Positions 1-9,463 are shown, numbered from the stretch's first letter. The stretch is DNA of 64,000 nt from an uncultured Bacteroidales bacterium (GCA_937910305.1 CALEPS010000167.1:7400-71399); one strand, 5' to 3'. Numbers and translations are program-made. The notes: generated from the letters alone by a model not told the origin.

Positions 1-2
1 TG

Positions 3-440
3 AAGAACAGAGCTATAGACCGCCTGATGCTCGCTATCCGCGCCAAACGGGGAGGGGTATGCGTGGAGAAACAACGGATACTGAGAGAAATGGTGCGGTA
101 CCGGGCGGAGAAAAAGCCAGTGACGGTAGGCATGCTCTGCGACCAGAAACCGCGCCCTGAAGTGACTCGCACATGGACTATGTTTCTGAACCAGGAGACA
201 GGGTTTCTGGACGGAGGAGAAGTATTAGGTAGAAAATTCGGGTACCCGGTCTTCTACGCCTATATCACCCGCGAACAGCGGGGGATCTACCGCACGCAGA
301 TGAAGTTATTAGCGGCACGACCGGAGGAGACACAGGAAGGCGAGATCACTACGGCGTATGCCCGCTTATTGGAGCAAAACATACGAGAACAGCCTGCTTT
401 ATGGCTCTGGACGCATAACAGATGGAAGTGGGGAAGGTGA
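3..440 (+). CDS. Lipid A biosynthesis acyltransferase family protein, 3' part only
   Basis: The frame is open from the window edge, so the 5' part of the gene is missing; about 145 codons remain. The visible C-terminal half has the layout of the LpxL/HtrB lysophospholipid acyltransferase family: a CDQKP segment (family DQ.P motif), a TMFLNQETGFLDGG segment matching the substrate-pocket region, and a RKFGYPVFYAYI strand. These inner-membrane enzymes add a secondary acyl chain to lipid A. The N-terminal anchor and catalytic HX4D motif would lie upstream of the window. The TGA stop is itself part of the GTGAAAG-type repeat tract that leads into the next gene. Family call is firm; acyl specificity cannot be told. 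Confidence 0.82.
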   Translation, partial: KNRAIDRLMLAIRAKRGGVCVEKQRILREMVRYRAEKKPVTVGMLCDQKPRPEVTRTWTMFLNQETGFLDGGEVLGRKFGYPVFYAYITREQRGIYRTQMKLLAARPEETQEGEITTAYARLLEQNIREQPALWLWTHNRWKWGR

Positions 441-514
441 AAGGGGAAAGGTGAAAGGTGAAAGGGGAAAGGTGAAAGGTGAAAAGTGAAAGGTGAAAAG
501 TGAAAGGTGAAAGT
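436..514. repeat. GTGAAAG(G) short tandem repeat tract
   Basis: Imperfect tandem repeats of GTGAAAGG/GGAAAGG/GTGAAAA, about ten units, fill the whole gap between the acyltransferase stop and the glycosyltransferase start. The stop codon (438-440) and the GTG start (507) both lie inside repeat units. It belongs to the junction repeats seen elsewhere in this window. Confidence 0.9.
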
Positions 515-1415
515 GAAGTGTAGTATTATTATATTGAACTGGAACGGCGCAGCAATGCTCCGCACGTATCTACCTTCGGTGGTGGCGCACACGGCTCTGC
601 CGGAGTGCGAGGTTGTTGTGGCGGATAACGGCAGTACGGACAACAGTATGGCTGTGCTGGCAAAAGAATTTCCGTCCGTGCGCACGATTGTGCTGGACAA
701 GAACTATGGTTTTGCAGAAGGCTACAACCGCGCTATTGCGCAAGTTGATAGCAAATACGTTGTGTTGCTGAATTCAGACGTGGAAGTGACGGAAGGGTGG
801 CTGGCTCCCCTACTCGACTATCTGGATGCGCATCCTCAGGTAGCAGCCGTTCAGCCCAAGATCCGCAGTTGGAGGGACAGAGCCTATTTTGAGCATGCCG
901 GTGCAGCAGGTGGGTATCTCAGTTGGCTCGGTTACCCTTACTGCCGTGGCAGAAGGTTCGGACGCATTGAGCAAGACCATGGGCAATACGACACGGTCGC
1001 AGAGATAGAATGGACCACCGGAGCCGCTATGTGCGTCAGAAGGGAGACATACGAAGCATGCGGAGGATTAGACGCCGCTTTCTTCGCCCACATGGAGGAG
1101 ATCGACTTATGCTGGCGGATGCGCAATAAAGGATGGAAACTCGCCTGCGTACCACAGAGCGTCGTTTTCCACCTCGGCGGAGGATCGCTTAACTACGACA
1201 ACCCGCGCAAGACATACCTCAATTTCCGCAACAACCTGCTGATGATTTATAAGAACAGACGGTTCCCCTGGATAGTCTTGGGCATACGGTTCTTCCTCGA
1301 CTATGCCGCAGCGGTAATGTTCCTCCTCACGGGCAAGAATGGTAGTGCCAAGGCTGTTGTGGAAGCACGGCGGGATTATAAACAAATGAGAAAATCATAC
1401 ATCGTAAATTCATAA
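507..1415 (+). CDS. Glycosyltransferase family 2 protein
   Basis: A 302-residue GT-A type glycosyltransferase. Residues 5-15 (CSIIILNWNGA) are the first strand and nucleotide-binding start, VVADNGSTDNS follows near residue 40, and LLNSDVEV near 90 is the metal-binding DXD equivalent. Near 190 AHMEEIDLCWR is the ED-like catalytic segment typical of rhamnosyl or N-acetylglucosaminyl transferases of cell-surface glycans. A C-terminal hydrophobic stretch (about 248-280) may attach it to the membrane. The start is GTG within the upstream repeat tract; a second GTG two codons later is equally possible. It follows the lipid A acyltransferase directly, which suggests surface glycan or lipopolysaccharide work, but donor and acceptor are unknown. 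Confidence 0.88.
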   Translation: MKVKCSIIILNWNGAAMLRTYLPSVVAHTALPECEVVVADNGSTDNSMAVLAKEFPSVRTIVLDKNYGFAEGYNRAIAQVDSKYVVLLNSDVEVTEGWLAPLLDYLDAHPQVAAVQPKIRSWRDRAYFEHAGAAGGYLSWLGYPYCRGRRFGRIEQDHGQYDTVAEIEWTTGAAMCVRRETYEACGGLDAAFFAHMEEIDLCWRMRNKGWKLACVPQSVVFHLGGGSLNYDNPRKTYLNFRNNLLMIYKNRRFPWIVLGIRFFLDYAAAVMFLLTGKNGSAKAVVEARRDYKQMRKSYIVNS

Positions 1416-1424
1416 ATCGTAGAT
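1394..1424. repeat. ATCGTAAAT-type junction repeat
   Basis: Two or three imperfect copies of a word like ATCGTAAAT/CATAAATCGTA overlap the end of the glycosyltransferase gene and lead to the ftsY start. The same word occurs before valS and in the prophage at 48,909-48,943. Confidence 0.65.
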
Positions 1425-1428
1425 ATAT

Positions 1429-2388
1429 ATGGCTTTTTTCGGACTTTTTAATAGAGAAAAGAAAGAGACATTGGACAAAGGACTCGAGAAGAGTAAAGAG
1501 TCCGTCCTTAGTAAAATCAGTCATGCCATCGCCGGCAAGTCAACTATCGACGACGATGTGTTGGACAACTTGGAGGAGGCGCTCATCACTTCCGATGTAG
1601 GCGTAGAGACAACACTGCGTATCATAAGCCGCGTACAAGAGCGTGTCAAGAAAGACAAGTATATTGGTACCGACGAACTGAACACATTGCTGGTGGATGA
1701 GATTGCTTCGTTATTGGAAGAGAACAATCAGGGAGAAATCCTGGACTTTGCTGCCGAGTTACCCGCCAAGCCCTATGTGATCATGGTCGTAGGCGTGAAC
1801 GGCGTAGGCAAGACGACAACCATCGGCAAACTGGCTTATCAATACAAAGCCGCAGGGAAGAAAGTCTATCTCGGTGCTGCTGACACCTTCCGTGCTGCCG
1901 CGGTGGAGCAACTTTGTATATGGGGCGAACGCGTCGGCGTACCGGTAGTCAAACAGCAGCAAGGCTCAGACCCCGCCTCGGTGGCATACGATACATTGCA
2001 ATCCGCCAAAGCCAATGGCGCGGACGTCGTACTCATAGACACAGCCGGACGGCTGCACAACAAAATCAACCTCATGAATGAGTTGACCAAGATCAAGAAC
2101 GTAATGCAGAAGATAGTGCCGGAAGCGCCGCATGACGTGATGCTTGTTCTGGACGGCTCTACGGGACAGAACGCTTTCGAACAGGCACGCCAGTTCACGG
2201 CTGCCACACAGGTCAGTTCGCTGGCTATTACCAAACTGGACGGAACGGCTAAAGGCGGAGTGGTCATCGGTATCAGCGATCAATTCAAGATCCCGGTACG
2301 GTATATCGGATTAGGAGAACAGATGACCGACTTGCAATGTTTCAACCGTGTCGAGTTCGTCCGGTCTTTATTAGGAATAAAAGCATAA
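1429..2388 (+). CDS. ftsY: Signal recognition particle receptor FtsY
   Basis: A 319-residue SRP GTPase that docks SRP-ribosome complexes at the membrane. The N-terminal helical N domain (about 10-100) is followed by the G domain: G1 P-loop GVNGVGKTT near 122-130, the DTFRAAAVEQL insertion-box region near 152, DTAGRLHNK near 205, and TKLDGTAKGG near 270 (specificity and closing loops). The long acidic A domain of enterobacterial FtsY is absent, as is usual in Bacteroidetes. ATG start at 1429, a few bases after a junction repeat. The partner gene ffh lies at the other end of the core region of this window. Confidence 0.97.
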   Translation: MAFFGLFNREKKETLDKGLEKSKESVLSKISHAIAGKSTIDDDVLDNLEEALITSDVGVETTLRIISRVQERVKKDKYIGTDELNTLLVDEIASLLEENNQGEILDFAAELPAKPYVIMVVGVNGVGKTTTIGKLAYQYKAAGKKVYLGAADTFRAAAVEQLCIWGERVGVPVVKQQQGSDPASVAYDTLQSAKANGADVVLIDTAGRLHNKINLMNELTKIKNVMQKIVPEAPHDVMLVLDGSTGQNAFEQARQFTAATQVSSLAITKLDGTAKGGVVIGISDQFKIPVRYIGLGEQMTDLQCFNRVEFVRSLLGIKA

Positions 2389-2400
2389 AATAATAATACT

Positions 2401-3795
2401 ATGGAGAATTTTCGTGTTGAGTCCGATTTATTGGGCGAATTAAAGGTGCCGGCAGAGGCATACTACGGTGTGCAGACACAGCGTGGTATTAACAATTACA
2501 AGGTGTCTAACCTGAAAATGTCTGATTTCCCGGAGTATATTATCGCGATGGGATATATCAAATTGGCAGCCGTGGAGGCAAATCATGACTTAGGGGTAAT
2601 TAACGACGAGATATACGCTGCTATTGCACAGGCATGCCGGGAGATCATTGACGGCAAGATGCATGACCAGTTCCCAACTGACATGGTACAAGGCGGAGCG
2701 GGTACTACCGTTAATATGAATGCAAACGAGGTGATCGCTAACCGTGCTTTGGAGATCATGGGACATGAACGGGGTGAATACCAGTTCTGCTCACCGAATG
2801 ACCATGTCAACTGCGCGCAGTCCACAAATGACGCCTACCCTTCTGCTTTCCGCTACGCGTTTATCCGCATGAACAGAGGATTAGAGAACGAGCTGAAGAA
2901 CCTCATCGCCTCGCTGCGCAAGAAAGGTGACGAGTACAACGACTCTATCAAAATGGGGCGTACCCAGTTACAGGATGCCGTGCCGATGACCAGCGGACAG
3001 GAGTTCCATGCTTTTGCCAACAACCTGGAGGAAGAAGTGGCTAATCTGGAGAGAAATGTGAAACTGCTATACGAGATCAACATGGGCGGTACCGCCATCG
3101 GTACAGGACTGAACGCAGTGGCTGGATACGCCGAACTATGTATCAAAAAAATGTGTGAACTGACAGGCGAGCCATTCCAGCTTGCCAGCGACCTTGTGGA
3201 AGCAACTCCTGACACCGGTGCATATGTCAGTTATTCGGCTGCGTTGAAACGACTGGCTGTCAAACTGAGTAAGACATGCAATGACCTCCGTCTCATGGCT
3301 TCCGGTCCGCGGTGCGGCCTGCATGAGATGAACCTGCCGCCAATGGCACCCGGTAGTTCGATCATGCCGGGGAAAGTGAACCCGGTCATTCCAGAAGTAA
3401 CAAACCAAGTATGCTTTAAGGTGATCGGAAATGACACGGCTGTCACTTTCGCCGCAGAAGCAGGCCAGCTGCAGCTCAACGTCATGGAACCTATCATTAC
3501 CGAATGTATCTTCGAGTCCATTACTTGGTTGAGAAACGTGATGAAAATCCTGCGCGAGAAATGTATTGACGGCATTACCATCAACCGGGAACACAATTCA
3601 GAGACCGTGAAACATTCGATCGGTATTGTCACTGCCCTCAATCCGGTGATAGGATACAAGGCTTCGACGAAGATAGCCAAAGAGGCTCTGGAAAGCGGTA
3701 AGAGTGTTTATAATCTGGTGCTGGAACACGGCCTTCTGACTAAGGAGCAACTGGACGAACTGCTCGATCCGAAGAACATGCTCGCTTCTCACTAA
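2401..3795 (+). CDS. aspA: Aspartate ammonia-lyase
   Basis: A 464-residue member of the fumarase/aspartase superfamily that interconverts L-aspartate with fumarate and ammonia. The signature GSSIMPGKVNP lies near residue 318, with SQSTND-type (here AQSTNDAYP) near 139 and GRTQLQDAVPMT near 188. Length and the N-terminal DLLGELKVPAEAYYGVQT segment match AspA rather than fumarase FumC; the two families are close, so this is the main alternative. It follows ftsY by 12 bases and ends at a strong bidirectional terminator. Confidence 0.9.
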   Translation: MENFRVESDLLGELKVPAEAYYGVQTQRGINNYKVSNLKMSDFPEYIIAMGYIKLAAVEANHDLGVINDEIYAAIAQACREIIDGKMHDQFPTDMVQGGAGTTVNMNANEVIANRALEIMGHERGEYQFCSPNDHVNCAQSTNDAYPSAFRYAFIRMNRGLENELKNLIASLRKKGDEYNDSIKMGRTQLQDAVPMTSGQEFHAFANNLEEEVANLERNVKLLYEINMGGTAIGTGLNAVAGYAELCIKKMCELTGEPFQLASDLVEATPDTGAYVSYSAALKRLAVKLSKTCNDLRLMASGPRCGLHEMNLPPMAPGSSIMPGKVNPVIPEVTNQVCFKVIGNDTAVTFAAEAGQLQLNVMEPIITECIFESITWLRNVMKILREKCIDGITINREHNSETVKHSIGIVTALNPVIGYKASTKIAKEALESGKSVYNLVLEHGLLTKEQLDELLDPKNMLASH

Positions 3796-3810
3796 ACAAA
3801 GGATACTAAA

Positions 3811-3846
3811 CAAAAAAAAGGCGGTCATCTGACCACCTTTTTTGTT
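3811..3846. terminator. Bidirectional intrinsic terminator between aspA and the convergent gene
   Basis: A stem of about 14 pairs with one mismatch (AAAGGCGGTCA paired with TGACCACCTTT, four-base loop), flanked by A-rich and T-rich runs, lies between converging genes and can serve both strands. Confidence 0.9.
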
Positions 3847-5249
3847 TATCTGCGGACGCTTCCGCCTCCACCTCGGCTACCTCCACCGGAACCGCCTCTG
3901 CTGCTACCTCCAGAGAAACCGCCTCCGCTTGAGCGGGAAGAGCTTCCGCCTCCGTAACTGCCGCTGGACCTTGAACTGCCTCCGTAACTGCCGCTAGAGC
4001 GGGAAGTACTGCTGCCGCTATAACTGCCGGAGCTGCGAGCGGGAGAAATGGTTCTTGTACTGCGGGTGCTTGTTCCGCTCGTCGAACGCGTTGCTGACGT
4101 ACTCGTGGAGCGGGATGAAGCCGTTGCGCCGGTGCTGCGGGTAGTACCCGTTGAGCGGGTCGTTGTAGCCGAACCTGCAGAGCGGGACGACGTACGGGTT
4201 ACAGTACTGCGAGTGCTCGTTCCGCTTGTCGAACGGGTCGCTGTGGCTGTGGTAGCGGTCGAGCGGGTTGATGCAGAAGCACTCGTAGACCGTGTGGTAG
4301 TCGCTGTTCCTGCGGAGCGGGAAGGAGCAGTTGTTGCCGAACGGGCTGAAGTACCGGATGTGCGGGTGGCTGCTGAACGGGATACCGCTGTATTCGAACT
4401 ACCGAAAGTACGTCCGCTGGTAAGGCTCCGGTCATTGCTCGCTGCACTGCGGTTTACCGATGCACCTCTGCTCGATGCGTTGCGCTCAACTGCGGCACCG
4501 CGTACACTCGTGGTGTTACGGATCTCACGGGCATTGACCATCCCCACATTGCGGCTCGAGAACGAACGATCCGGATGAGCTACGGCATAGTCTCTATGGC
4601 TTACACCAGGATATAACTCATGGTATCCATGGCATATAGTACGTCCCGGACGGAACGAGCACCAGTGGTGGCAATGATGCCATGCATAGCAGCGACGCCA
4701 GTACCAGTCATGTGCCCAACAGTTGTGTACATACCACCAACCCGGGTAGTAACCCCAATACCAAGGACTACGCCATGCAAACCAGGCATCGCTCCAAAAC
4801 CAGTCGTAGATAACAGGTCTATAGACATACACCGGCTCGATGATATAGTTGGTACCATACACATACTCGTCACCAATTACCTGAACGGTCACTTCGTCCT
4901 TCTCGTCTTTCTCTACGTATATGGAGGCGACATCCTGAAATATATCTTTAGCCAGGATAGCCTGAAGAACGATCAGACGTTTGTTACCTTCGCCCGTCTC
5001 AACTACGCGCAAATAATCGACCTGTCCGTCTCCGTTCAAATCCAGATTACAGAATGCGCTGTCAGGGTTATTGAGCATCGTCTCGAACTCTTCCAGGTTC
5101 TTAGCCTCCGCAAACAGCTTAGCTACGACCTTCAGATCGAGTCCTTCCGAGATGTCAGAACTGTTGGCAGAAACCGTGATCGTTTCGTCTGCCCATAACA
5201 TGGTGCTCATTAGCGCCAATGTCATCAGAAGTGTAGTTAACTTTTTCAT
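3846..5249 (-). CDS. Secreted protein with W/Y/H-rich middle and Ser/Thr/Arg/Gly low-complexity tail
   Basis: 467 residues with a signal peptide (MKKLTTLLMTLALMSTMLWA). Residues about 25-135 form a folded domain including DLNGDGQVDYLRV, resembling an EF-hand-like loop, and VTVQVIGDEYVYG. Residues about 140-210 are extremely rich in Trp, Tyr, His and Cys. From about 250 to the end the chain is low complexity: RST/TTRS/SGTST repeats, then GGSSRGG repeats. It resembles unnamed Bacteroidales envelope proteins; the His/Cys/Trp belt could bind metal or sit in an outer-membrane or surface assembly, which is inference. Function unknown. Confidence 0.8.
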   Translation of the reverse strand: MKKLTTLLMTLALMSTMLWADETITVSANSSDISEGLDLKVVAKLFAEAKNLEEFETMLNNPDSAFCNLDLNGDGQVDYLRVVETGEGNKRLIVLQAILAKDIFQDVASIYVEKDEKDEVTVQVIGDEYVYGTNYIIEPVYVYRPVIYDWFWSDAWFAWRSPWYWGYYPGWWYVHNCWAHDWYWRRCYAWHHCHHWCSFRPGRTICHGYHELYPGVSHRDYAVAHPDRSFSSRNVGMVNAREIRNTTSVRGAAVERNASSRGASVNRSAASNDRSLTSGRTFGSSNTAVSRSAATRTSGTSARSATTAPSRSAGTATTTRSTSASASTRSTATTATATRSTSGTSTRSTVTRTSSRSAGSATTTRSTGTTRSTGATASSRSTSTSATRSTSGTSTRSTRTISPARSSGSYSGSSTSRSSGSYGGSSRSSGSYGGGSSSRSSGGGFSGGSSRGGSGGGSRGGGGSVRR

Positions 5250-5328
5250 AATCGTAATATTTTAATAGTTCACGACAGCCACTATTGGCTTCGTTTACGT
5301 TATATATTCAAATTCTATGCCAAACTTG

Positions 5329-6594
5329 TTATACAAGCTTTAGATCATGGTGCATTTTATCTTTTTTGGTGCGCATATAGCGTTCGTTCCATTTGTTGGG
5401 TTGGATTTCTATCGGTACATTCTCAACGATTTCAATCCCATAGCTCTCCAGCCCCACACGTTTTACGGGGTTGTTAGTCATCAACCTGAGTTTTCGTGCT
5501 CCCATCTCCCGCAGTATCTGCGCTCCTACGCCATAATCACGTTCGTCCGGACGGAAACCGAGATGTATGTTCGCCTCCACTGTATCCTCGCCTTCTTCTT
5601 GTAACTTATATGCGCGGATCTTATTCATCAGGCCGATTCCTCGTCCCTCTTGGTTCATATAAACAAGAATTCCTCGTCCTTCTGCTTCTATCATCTGCAT
5701 AGCCTTCACCAGTTGTTCGCCGCATTCGCATCTTTTGGATCCGAACACATCCCCGGTCATACAGCTTGAATGCACCCGGCATAACACAGGCTCATCAGGT
5801 TGCCACTCGCCCTTCGTAAGCACTACGTGCTCCAGCCCTGTCGTCATATCGCGGAAGGGTGTCAGCATAAACTCGCCATGCTGGGTCGGCAAGAACACTG
5901 TCTCGCCGCGTTCGATGAGACCCTCCGTAAGCTGACAGCTTATATCGGACGGATGCTGGTTTCCTTCTGACGGCTGGTGAATGACAGCCGAATGTTCTAA
6001 CCGGTAGGCAATCAGGTCCTTTATCGTAATAATCTTCAATCCGTATTGCTTCGCCACTTCCTGCAACTGCGGCATGCGCGCCATAGTACCATCCTCATTC
6101 ATGATTTCTATCAGTGCAGCTGCCGGATACAATCCTGACAGTCGCGCCAGATCGACACCCGCCTCCGTATGTCCTGCCCGTTGCAAGACACCGCCTGCCT
6201 TAGCGTACAGCGGGTTAATATGTCCCGGACGGCCGAAAGTCTCCGGACGGGATTTAGGATCTGCCAGTGCACGGATAGTAGCGGCCCGGTCTGCCGCGGA
6301 GACACCCGTCGTACAACCTTCCAGTTTATCTACGGTCACTGTGAACGGCGTACCTAACATGGACGTGTTGTTCGCTACCTGGTGCATCAGGTCCAGTTCG
6401 GCACAACGCTGCTCCGTGATAGGGCAGCATAGCACGCCGCGGCCGTGCTGGAGCATAAAATTCACCTTTTCGGGCGTTATTTTCTCCGCCGCAATAATGA
6501 AATCACCTTCATTCTCGCGGTCTTCATCATCCACTACAATGACAAACTTTCCCTCGCGAAAGTCATTTAATGCTTCTTCTATTGTATTGATCAT
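5329..6594 (-). CDS. ribBA: Bifunctional 3,4-dihydroxy-2-butanone-4-phosphate synthase / GTP cyclohydrolase II
   Basis: A 421-residue fusion covering both entry reactions of riboflavin synthesis. The N-terminal half (1-about 205) is Rib[12 protein letters not shown] near 22 (acidic metal-binding loop) and [18 protein letters not shown] with [12 protein letters not shown] near 120-150. The C-terminal half is Rib[21 protein letters not shown] near 272 carries the zinc cysteines, and [10 protein letters not shown] near 316 the catalytic segment. Both active-site sets look intact. No FMN riboswitch was recognised upstream. About 30 bases separate it from the permease gene upstream. Confidence 0.96.
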   Translation of the reverse strand: MINTIEEALNDFREGKFVIVVDDEDRENEGDFIIAAEKITPEKVNFMLQHGRGVLCCPITEQRCAELDLMHQVANNTSMLGTPFTVTVDKLEGCTTGVSAADRAATIRALADPKSRPETFGRPGHINPLYAKAGGVLQRAGHTEAGVDLARLSGLYPAAALIEIMNEDGTMARMPQLQEVAKQYGLKIITIKDLIAYRLEHSAVIHQPSEGNQHPSDISCQLTEGLIERGETVFLPTQHGEFMLTPFRDMTTGLEHVVLTKGEWQPDEPVLCRVHSSCMTGDVFGSKRCECGEQLVKAMQMIEAEGRGILVYMNQEGRGIGLMNKIRAYKLQEEGEDTVEANIHLGFRPDERDYGVGAQILREMGARKLRLMTNNPVKRVGLESYGIEIVENVPIEIQPNKWNERYMRTKKDKMHHDLKLV

Positions 6595-6626
6595 AATTTA
6601 AAACTGTTGTCTTTTAACTTGCGACT

Positions 6627-8093
6627 TTAGTCTTTTCTTCTTATTCGTATAAAGAACCGTTTAAACGTCGTGGTCCATGCCTCCGGATTGAAGAGAGGAG
6701 AATCCGTCGCTGCTTTGTATGTCAGGAATATACCGGTGGGTAACAGAATAAACGAACTGAGCCACATGCCGGCCCAGCAAGGCCATATCGCCTCGCGTGC
6801 CATCTTGTATCCCGTGTTGTCTATAATGTAATAGACAATAAACAAAATAACGGATATTACAACCGGAGCCCCCAAGCCGCCTTTGCGTATTATCGTGCCT
6901 AATGGCGCGCCTATAAAGAAGAACACCAGACATGCAAAAGCCAGCGTAAAACGGCGGTACAGCTCTATCTCGTGCTTGCGTATATACCGGTCCGCATCAT
7001 CCAGGAGGATTGCATTGTATTCTATCTGGTCGCGATATGTCCGGGCGCGGTCCTGTGCGGTAGTCAGCACTTGCAAATGCTGATTTATGCTAAGCCTTGA
7101 CCACAGGCTGTCCAGATTGTGTGAAGCCCGCTCTTCTTTGGTAATTACTGCCGGTATTTGCACGGTTCCGTTTCTGTTCTCACGGCCGAAATAGCGTTCA
7201 CGGATCAACTGTTCGCTCTGCTCCGCACAACGGGTTTGGGACACTCCTTGCATCGAATCGATCGAATGAACCAGTTTGGTGACATCTTTGCTGACATGCT
7301 GGTCGTCCAGGATCGACTCGTCGTACCGGTTAAACTCTGTAGCAAAATCAATCACTAACCGTTTGTGGGAAAAGGTCTCCCGGCGGTACGGAATACTCTT
7401 TGTGGTGCCGGTAGCACGTTGCTGTTTTTTCTCCAGATTCTCGAAACTCTCCCCGTTATACAGGTCCAGCGTCAGGTACTGTTTATCGGTACTGGCGGCT
7501 AATTTACCGGTATCTGCAACCATGACTTTCGCATTCTCGAAACCCGCAGAATAGTCATAGATCATCAGGTTCAGCAGTTCGCCGCGGGGAGTCTTTTCGC
7601 GGACATAAATATGATAGCCGCTGATCTCGTCGTAAAATTCTCCTACGGGAATGTCCAGTTCCGGACTCTTCTGGCGGAGCGAGAATATGAGCGCCCATAA
7701 TTTTGTTTGTGATTTCGGCAGCACGTTATTACTGAAATAGAATGCACCGATGCTCAGAAACGCCACAAAGATAGCTAACGGACGCAAGATCCGGAATAAC
7801 GAGATTCCGGCCGCCTTCATTGCCGTCAGTTCTACTTTTTCAGCCAGATTTCCGAATGAAATAAGGGAACTGAGAAGGATTGCCAAAGGTAATGCTAATG
7901 GTACTACCGTAGCGGCTGCATAGATAAAAAACTCAAACAGCACCCCTATTCCGATGCCTTTCCCCACCAGATCGTTCACATGCATCCACATGAACTGCAT
8001 CAACAGGATAAAGACTGCTATAAAAAAAGTAGCCAGAAACAAGCCCAAGAAGTTCTTGAGCAGGTATATGTCTATTTTTTTTATTACTTTCAT
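6627..8093 (-). CDS. LptF/LptG family permease (YjgP/YjgQ)
   Basis: 488 residues. Three hydrophobic helices near the N-terminus (about 12-35, 58-80, 102-125), a long periplasmic region (about 130-365), and three helices near the C-terminus (about 375-470) give the LptF/LptG layout. These permeases pair with the LptB ATPase to extract lipopolysaccharide from the inner membrane. The protein is longer than the roughly 360 residues of enterobacterial homologues because of an enlarged, charged periplasmic part (about 220-350), as in many Bacteroidetes. I cannot tell LptF from LptG. It lies between cdd and ribBA, on the same strand. Confidence 0.87.
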   Translation of the reverse strand: MKVIKKIDIYLLKNFLGLFLATFFIAVFILLMQFMWMHVNDLVGKGIGIGVLFEFFIYAAATVVPLALPLAILLSSLISFGNLAEKVELTAMKAAGISLFRILRPLAIFVAFLSIGAFYFSNNVLPKSQTKLWALIFSLRQKSPELDIPVGEFYDEISGYHIYVREKTPRGELLNLMIYDYSAGFENAKVMVADTGKLAASTDKQYLTLDLYNGESFENLEKKQQRATGTTKSIPYRRETFSHKRLVIDFATEFNRYDESILDDQHVSKDVTKLVHSIDSMQGVSQTRCAEQSEQLIRERYFGRENRNGTVQIPAVITKEERASHNLDSLWSRLSINQHLQVLTTAQDRARTYRDQIEYNAILLDDADRYIRKHEIELYRRFTLAFACLVFFFIGAPLGTIIRKGGLGAPVVISVILFIVYYIIDNTGYKMAREAIWPCWAGMWLSSFILLPTGIFLTYKAATDSPLFNPEAWTTTFKRFFIRIRRKD

Positions 8094-8150
8094 CTCTCTA
8101 TCATTTCTGCCTGGTGCGGCATTCGCGGCTTACCGCAAAGCAATCGGGCT

Positions 8151-8633
8151 CTAACCTAACAGGTTCTCCTTCACGAAAATCAACGGCAACAAGTCTGCAG
8201 CGGACTCAAAGACGTAGGTCTCTTTCTCGCCATACAACAATATTTCCATTTTTCCTCCGTAGCGGTGTTCGCTTTCCAGCATCACTTGCCTGCATCCGCC
8301 GCAAGGTGCACCGGGTTCCTCCGTGAAATGTCCGCCGGTAAAACATGCTATCGCCAGTTTCTCTACTGCTGCTTCCGGATATTGCGCGCCGGCGGCGAAC
8401 AACGCGCTGCGCTCTGCACACAAACCGCTCGGATAAGCTGCATTTTCCTGGTTACAACCGCGAATAATCTCGCCGTTTGACAAAAGCGCTGCTGCTCCTA
8501 CATGGAAATGGCTGTACGGGCAATAACTGCGTTCCACTTGCTCCTTCGCTATGCGGACCACTTTTTGCTGTTCTTCGCTCAACTCTTCCCATTGATACAC
8601 GCGCATTTTTACTGTCAGTTTACATTCTTTCAT
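8151..8633 (-). CDS. cdd: Cytidine deaminase
   Basis: 160 residues from the ATG at 8633; a longer frame upstream is ruled out because the promoter -7 box lies at 8690-8697. Zinc motifs are intact: CAERSALFAAG (C-A-E, catalytic Glu) and PCGGCRQVMLE (PCxxC). The enzyme deaminates cytidine and deoxycytidine for pyrimidine salvage. SYCPYSHFHVGAA near 30 is the substrate-binding start of the family. It is the first gene of a minus-strand run with the LptF/G permease and ribBA. Confidence 0.95.
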   Translation of the reverse strand: MKECKLTVKMRVYQWEELSEEQQKVVRIAKEQVERSYCPYSHFHVGAAALLSNGEIIRGCNQENAAYPSGLCAERSALFAAGAQYPEAAVEKLAIACFTGGHFTEEPGAPCGGCRQVMLESEHRYGGKMEILLYGEKETYVFESAADLLPLIFVKENLLG

Positions 8634-8689
8634 ACTATTGATCGGGTTAAATTTATTCTTAAATTTATTTAGCGTATAATTTCGCGTTG

Positions 8690-8720
8690 CAAAGGTACTA
8701 CAAAAAATCGACATATGCAA
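8690..8720 (-). promoter_or_regulatory. Bacteroidetes-type promoter for cdd
   Basis: Minus strand TACCTTTG at 8697-8690 (-7) and TTGC at 8720-8717 (-33), spaced 19 bases. The predicted start near 8683 leaves a leader of about 50 bases. Confidence 0.85.
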
Positions 8721-8767
8721 GCGTGCAGGAAGAAAAATCTTTTTTCTGCTGGTTTTTCAGCGTTTTC

Positions 8768-8798
8768 TTGCACATTTCAAAAAATTATAGTACCTTTG
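8768..8798 (+). promoter_or_regulatory. Bacteroidetes-type promoter for the redox/hydrolase operon
   Basis: TTG at 8768 and TACCTTTG at 8791-8798, 20 bases apart, about 40 bases ahead of the ATG at 8840. It diverges from the cdd promoter. Confidence 0.85.
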
Positions 8799-8839
8799 CA
8801 GCGTATTTTGTATATATACAAACAAACTTAATAAGTGCA

Positions 8840-9463
8840 ATGAAAGTTCTCTTGGTCAATGGTAGTCCGCACAAAAGCGGCAACACCTTTACTGCTCTCT
8901 CCCAAGTAGCAGACACATTGAAAGAAGAAGGTATCGAATCCGAGATTGTATGGATCGGGAACAAACCCGTCCGGGGCTGCATCGCCTGTGGAAGATGTAA
9001 AGCCAACAATGATGGCAAATGCGTCTTTGATGATGACATATGCAATTCCATCTCGGCTAAATTCGCCGAATCGGACGGATTTGTGTTCGGTTCTCCTGTT
9101 TATTACGGCCAGCCAAACGGCGCTCTTCTCGCTATTATGCAGCGCGCATTTTTCTCCAATGGAGCGAACCTGCAAAACAAACCGGCTGCGGTAGTGACAA
9201 TATGCCGTCGCGGAGGCGCTACTGCAGCGTTCGAGGCGTTGCAGATGCCATTGCAAATGATGAATATGCCACTCGCTACTTCGCAATATTGGAATATTGC
9301 ATACGGACGTGAACCGGGGCAGGCGGAACAAGACACGGAAGGAATGCAGACCATGCGGACTCTCGCGCATAATTTAGCATGGATGCTGCGCGGCCTCCGG
9401 GGAGAAAACGCACCGGACGTGCCGGAACGCGAACAATGGCAGCCCATGCATTTTATCCGATAA
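8840..9463 (+). CDS. NADPH-dependent FMN reductase / flavodoxin-fold iron-sulfur flavoprotein
   Basis: 207 residues starting at ATG 8840, downstream of its promoter (the frame is open further back but that part lies before the transcription start). LLVNGSPHKSGNT (residues 4-16) is the FMN phosphate loop, and CIACGRCKANNDGKC near 50-64 is the compact cysteine motif of iron-sulfur flavoproteins. GSPVYYGQPNG near 90 is the flavin-ring loop. Such proteins reduce quinones, nitro compounds or other acceptors. It is the first gene of a three-gene run with a nitroreductase lipoprotein and a hydrolase lipoprotein. Confidence 0.88.
   Translation: MKVLLVNGSPHKSGNTFTALSQVADTLKEEGIESEIVWIGNKPVRGCIACGRCKANNDGKCVFDDDICNSISAKFAESDGFVFGSPVYYGQPNGALLAIMQRAFFSNGANLQNKPAAVVTICRRGGATAAFEALQMPLQMMNMPLATSQYWNIAYGREPGQAEQDTEGMQTMRTLAHNLAWMLRGLRGENAPDVPEREQWQPMHFIR

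Noticed and set aside
5250..5328. FMN riboswitch near ribBA
   Set aside because: The gap is downstream of ribBA on its strand, and no conserved riboswitch segments are seen upstream of it.
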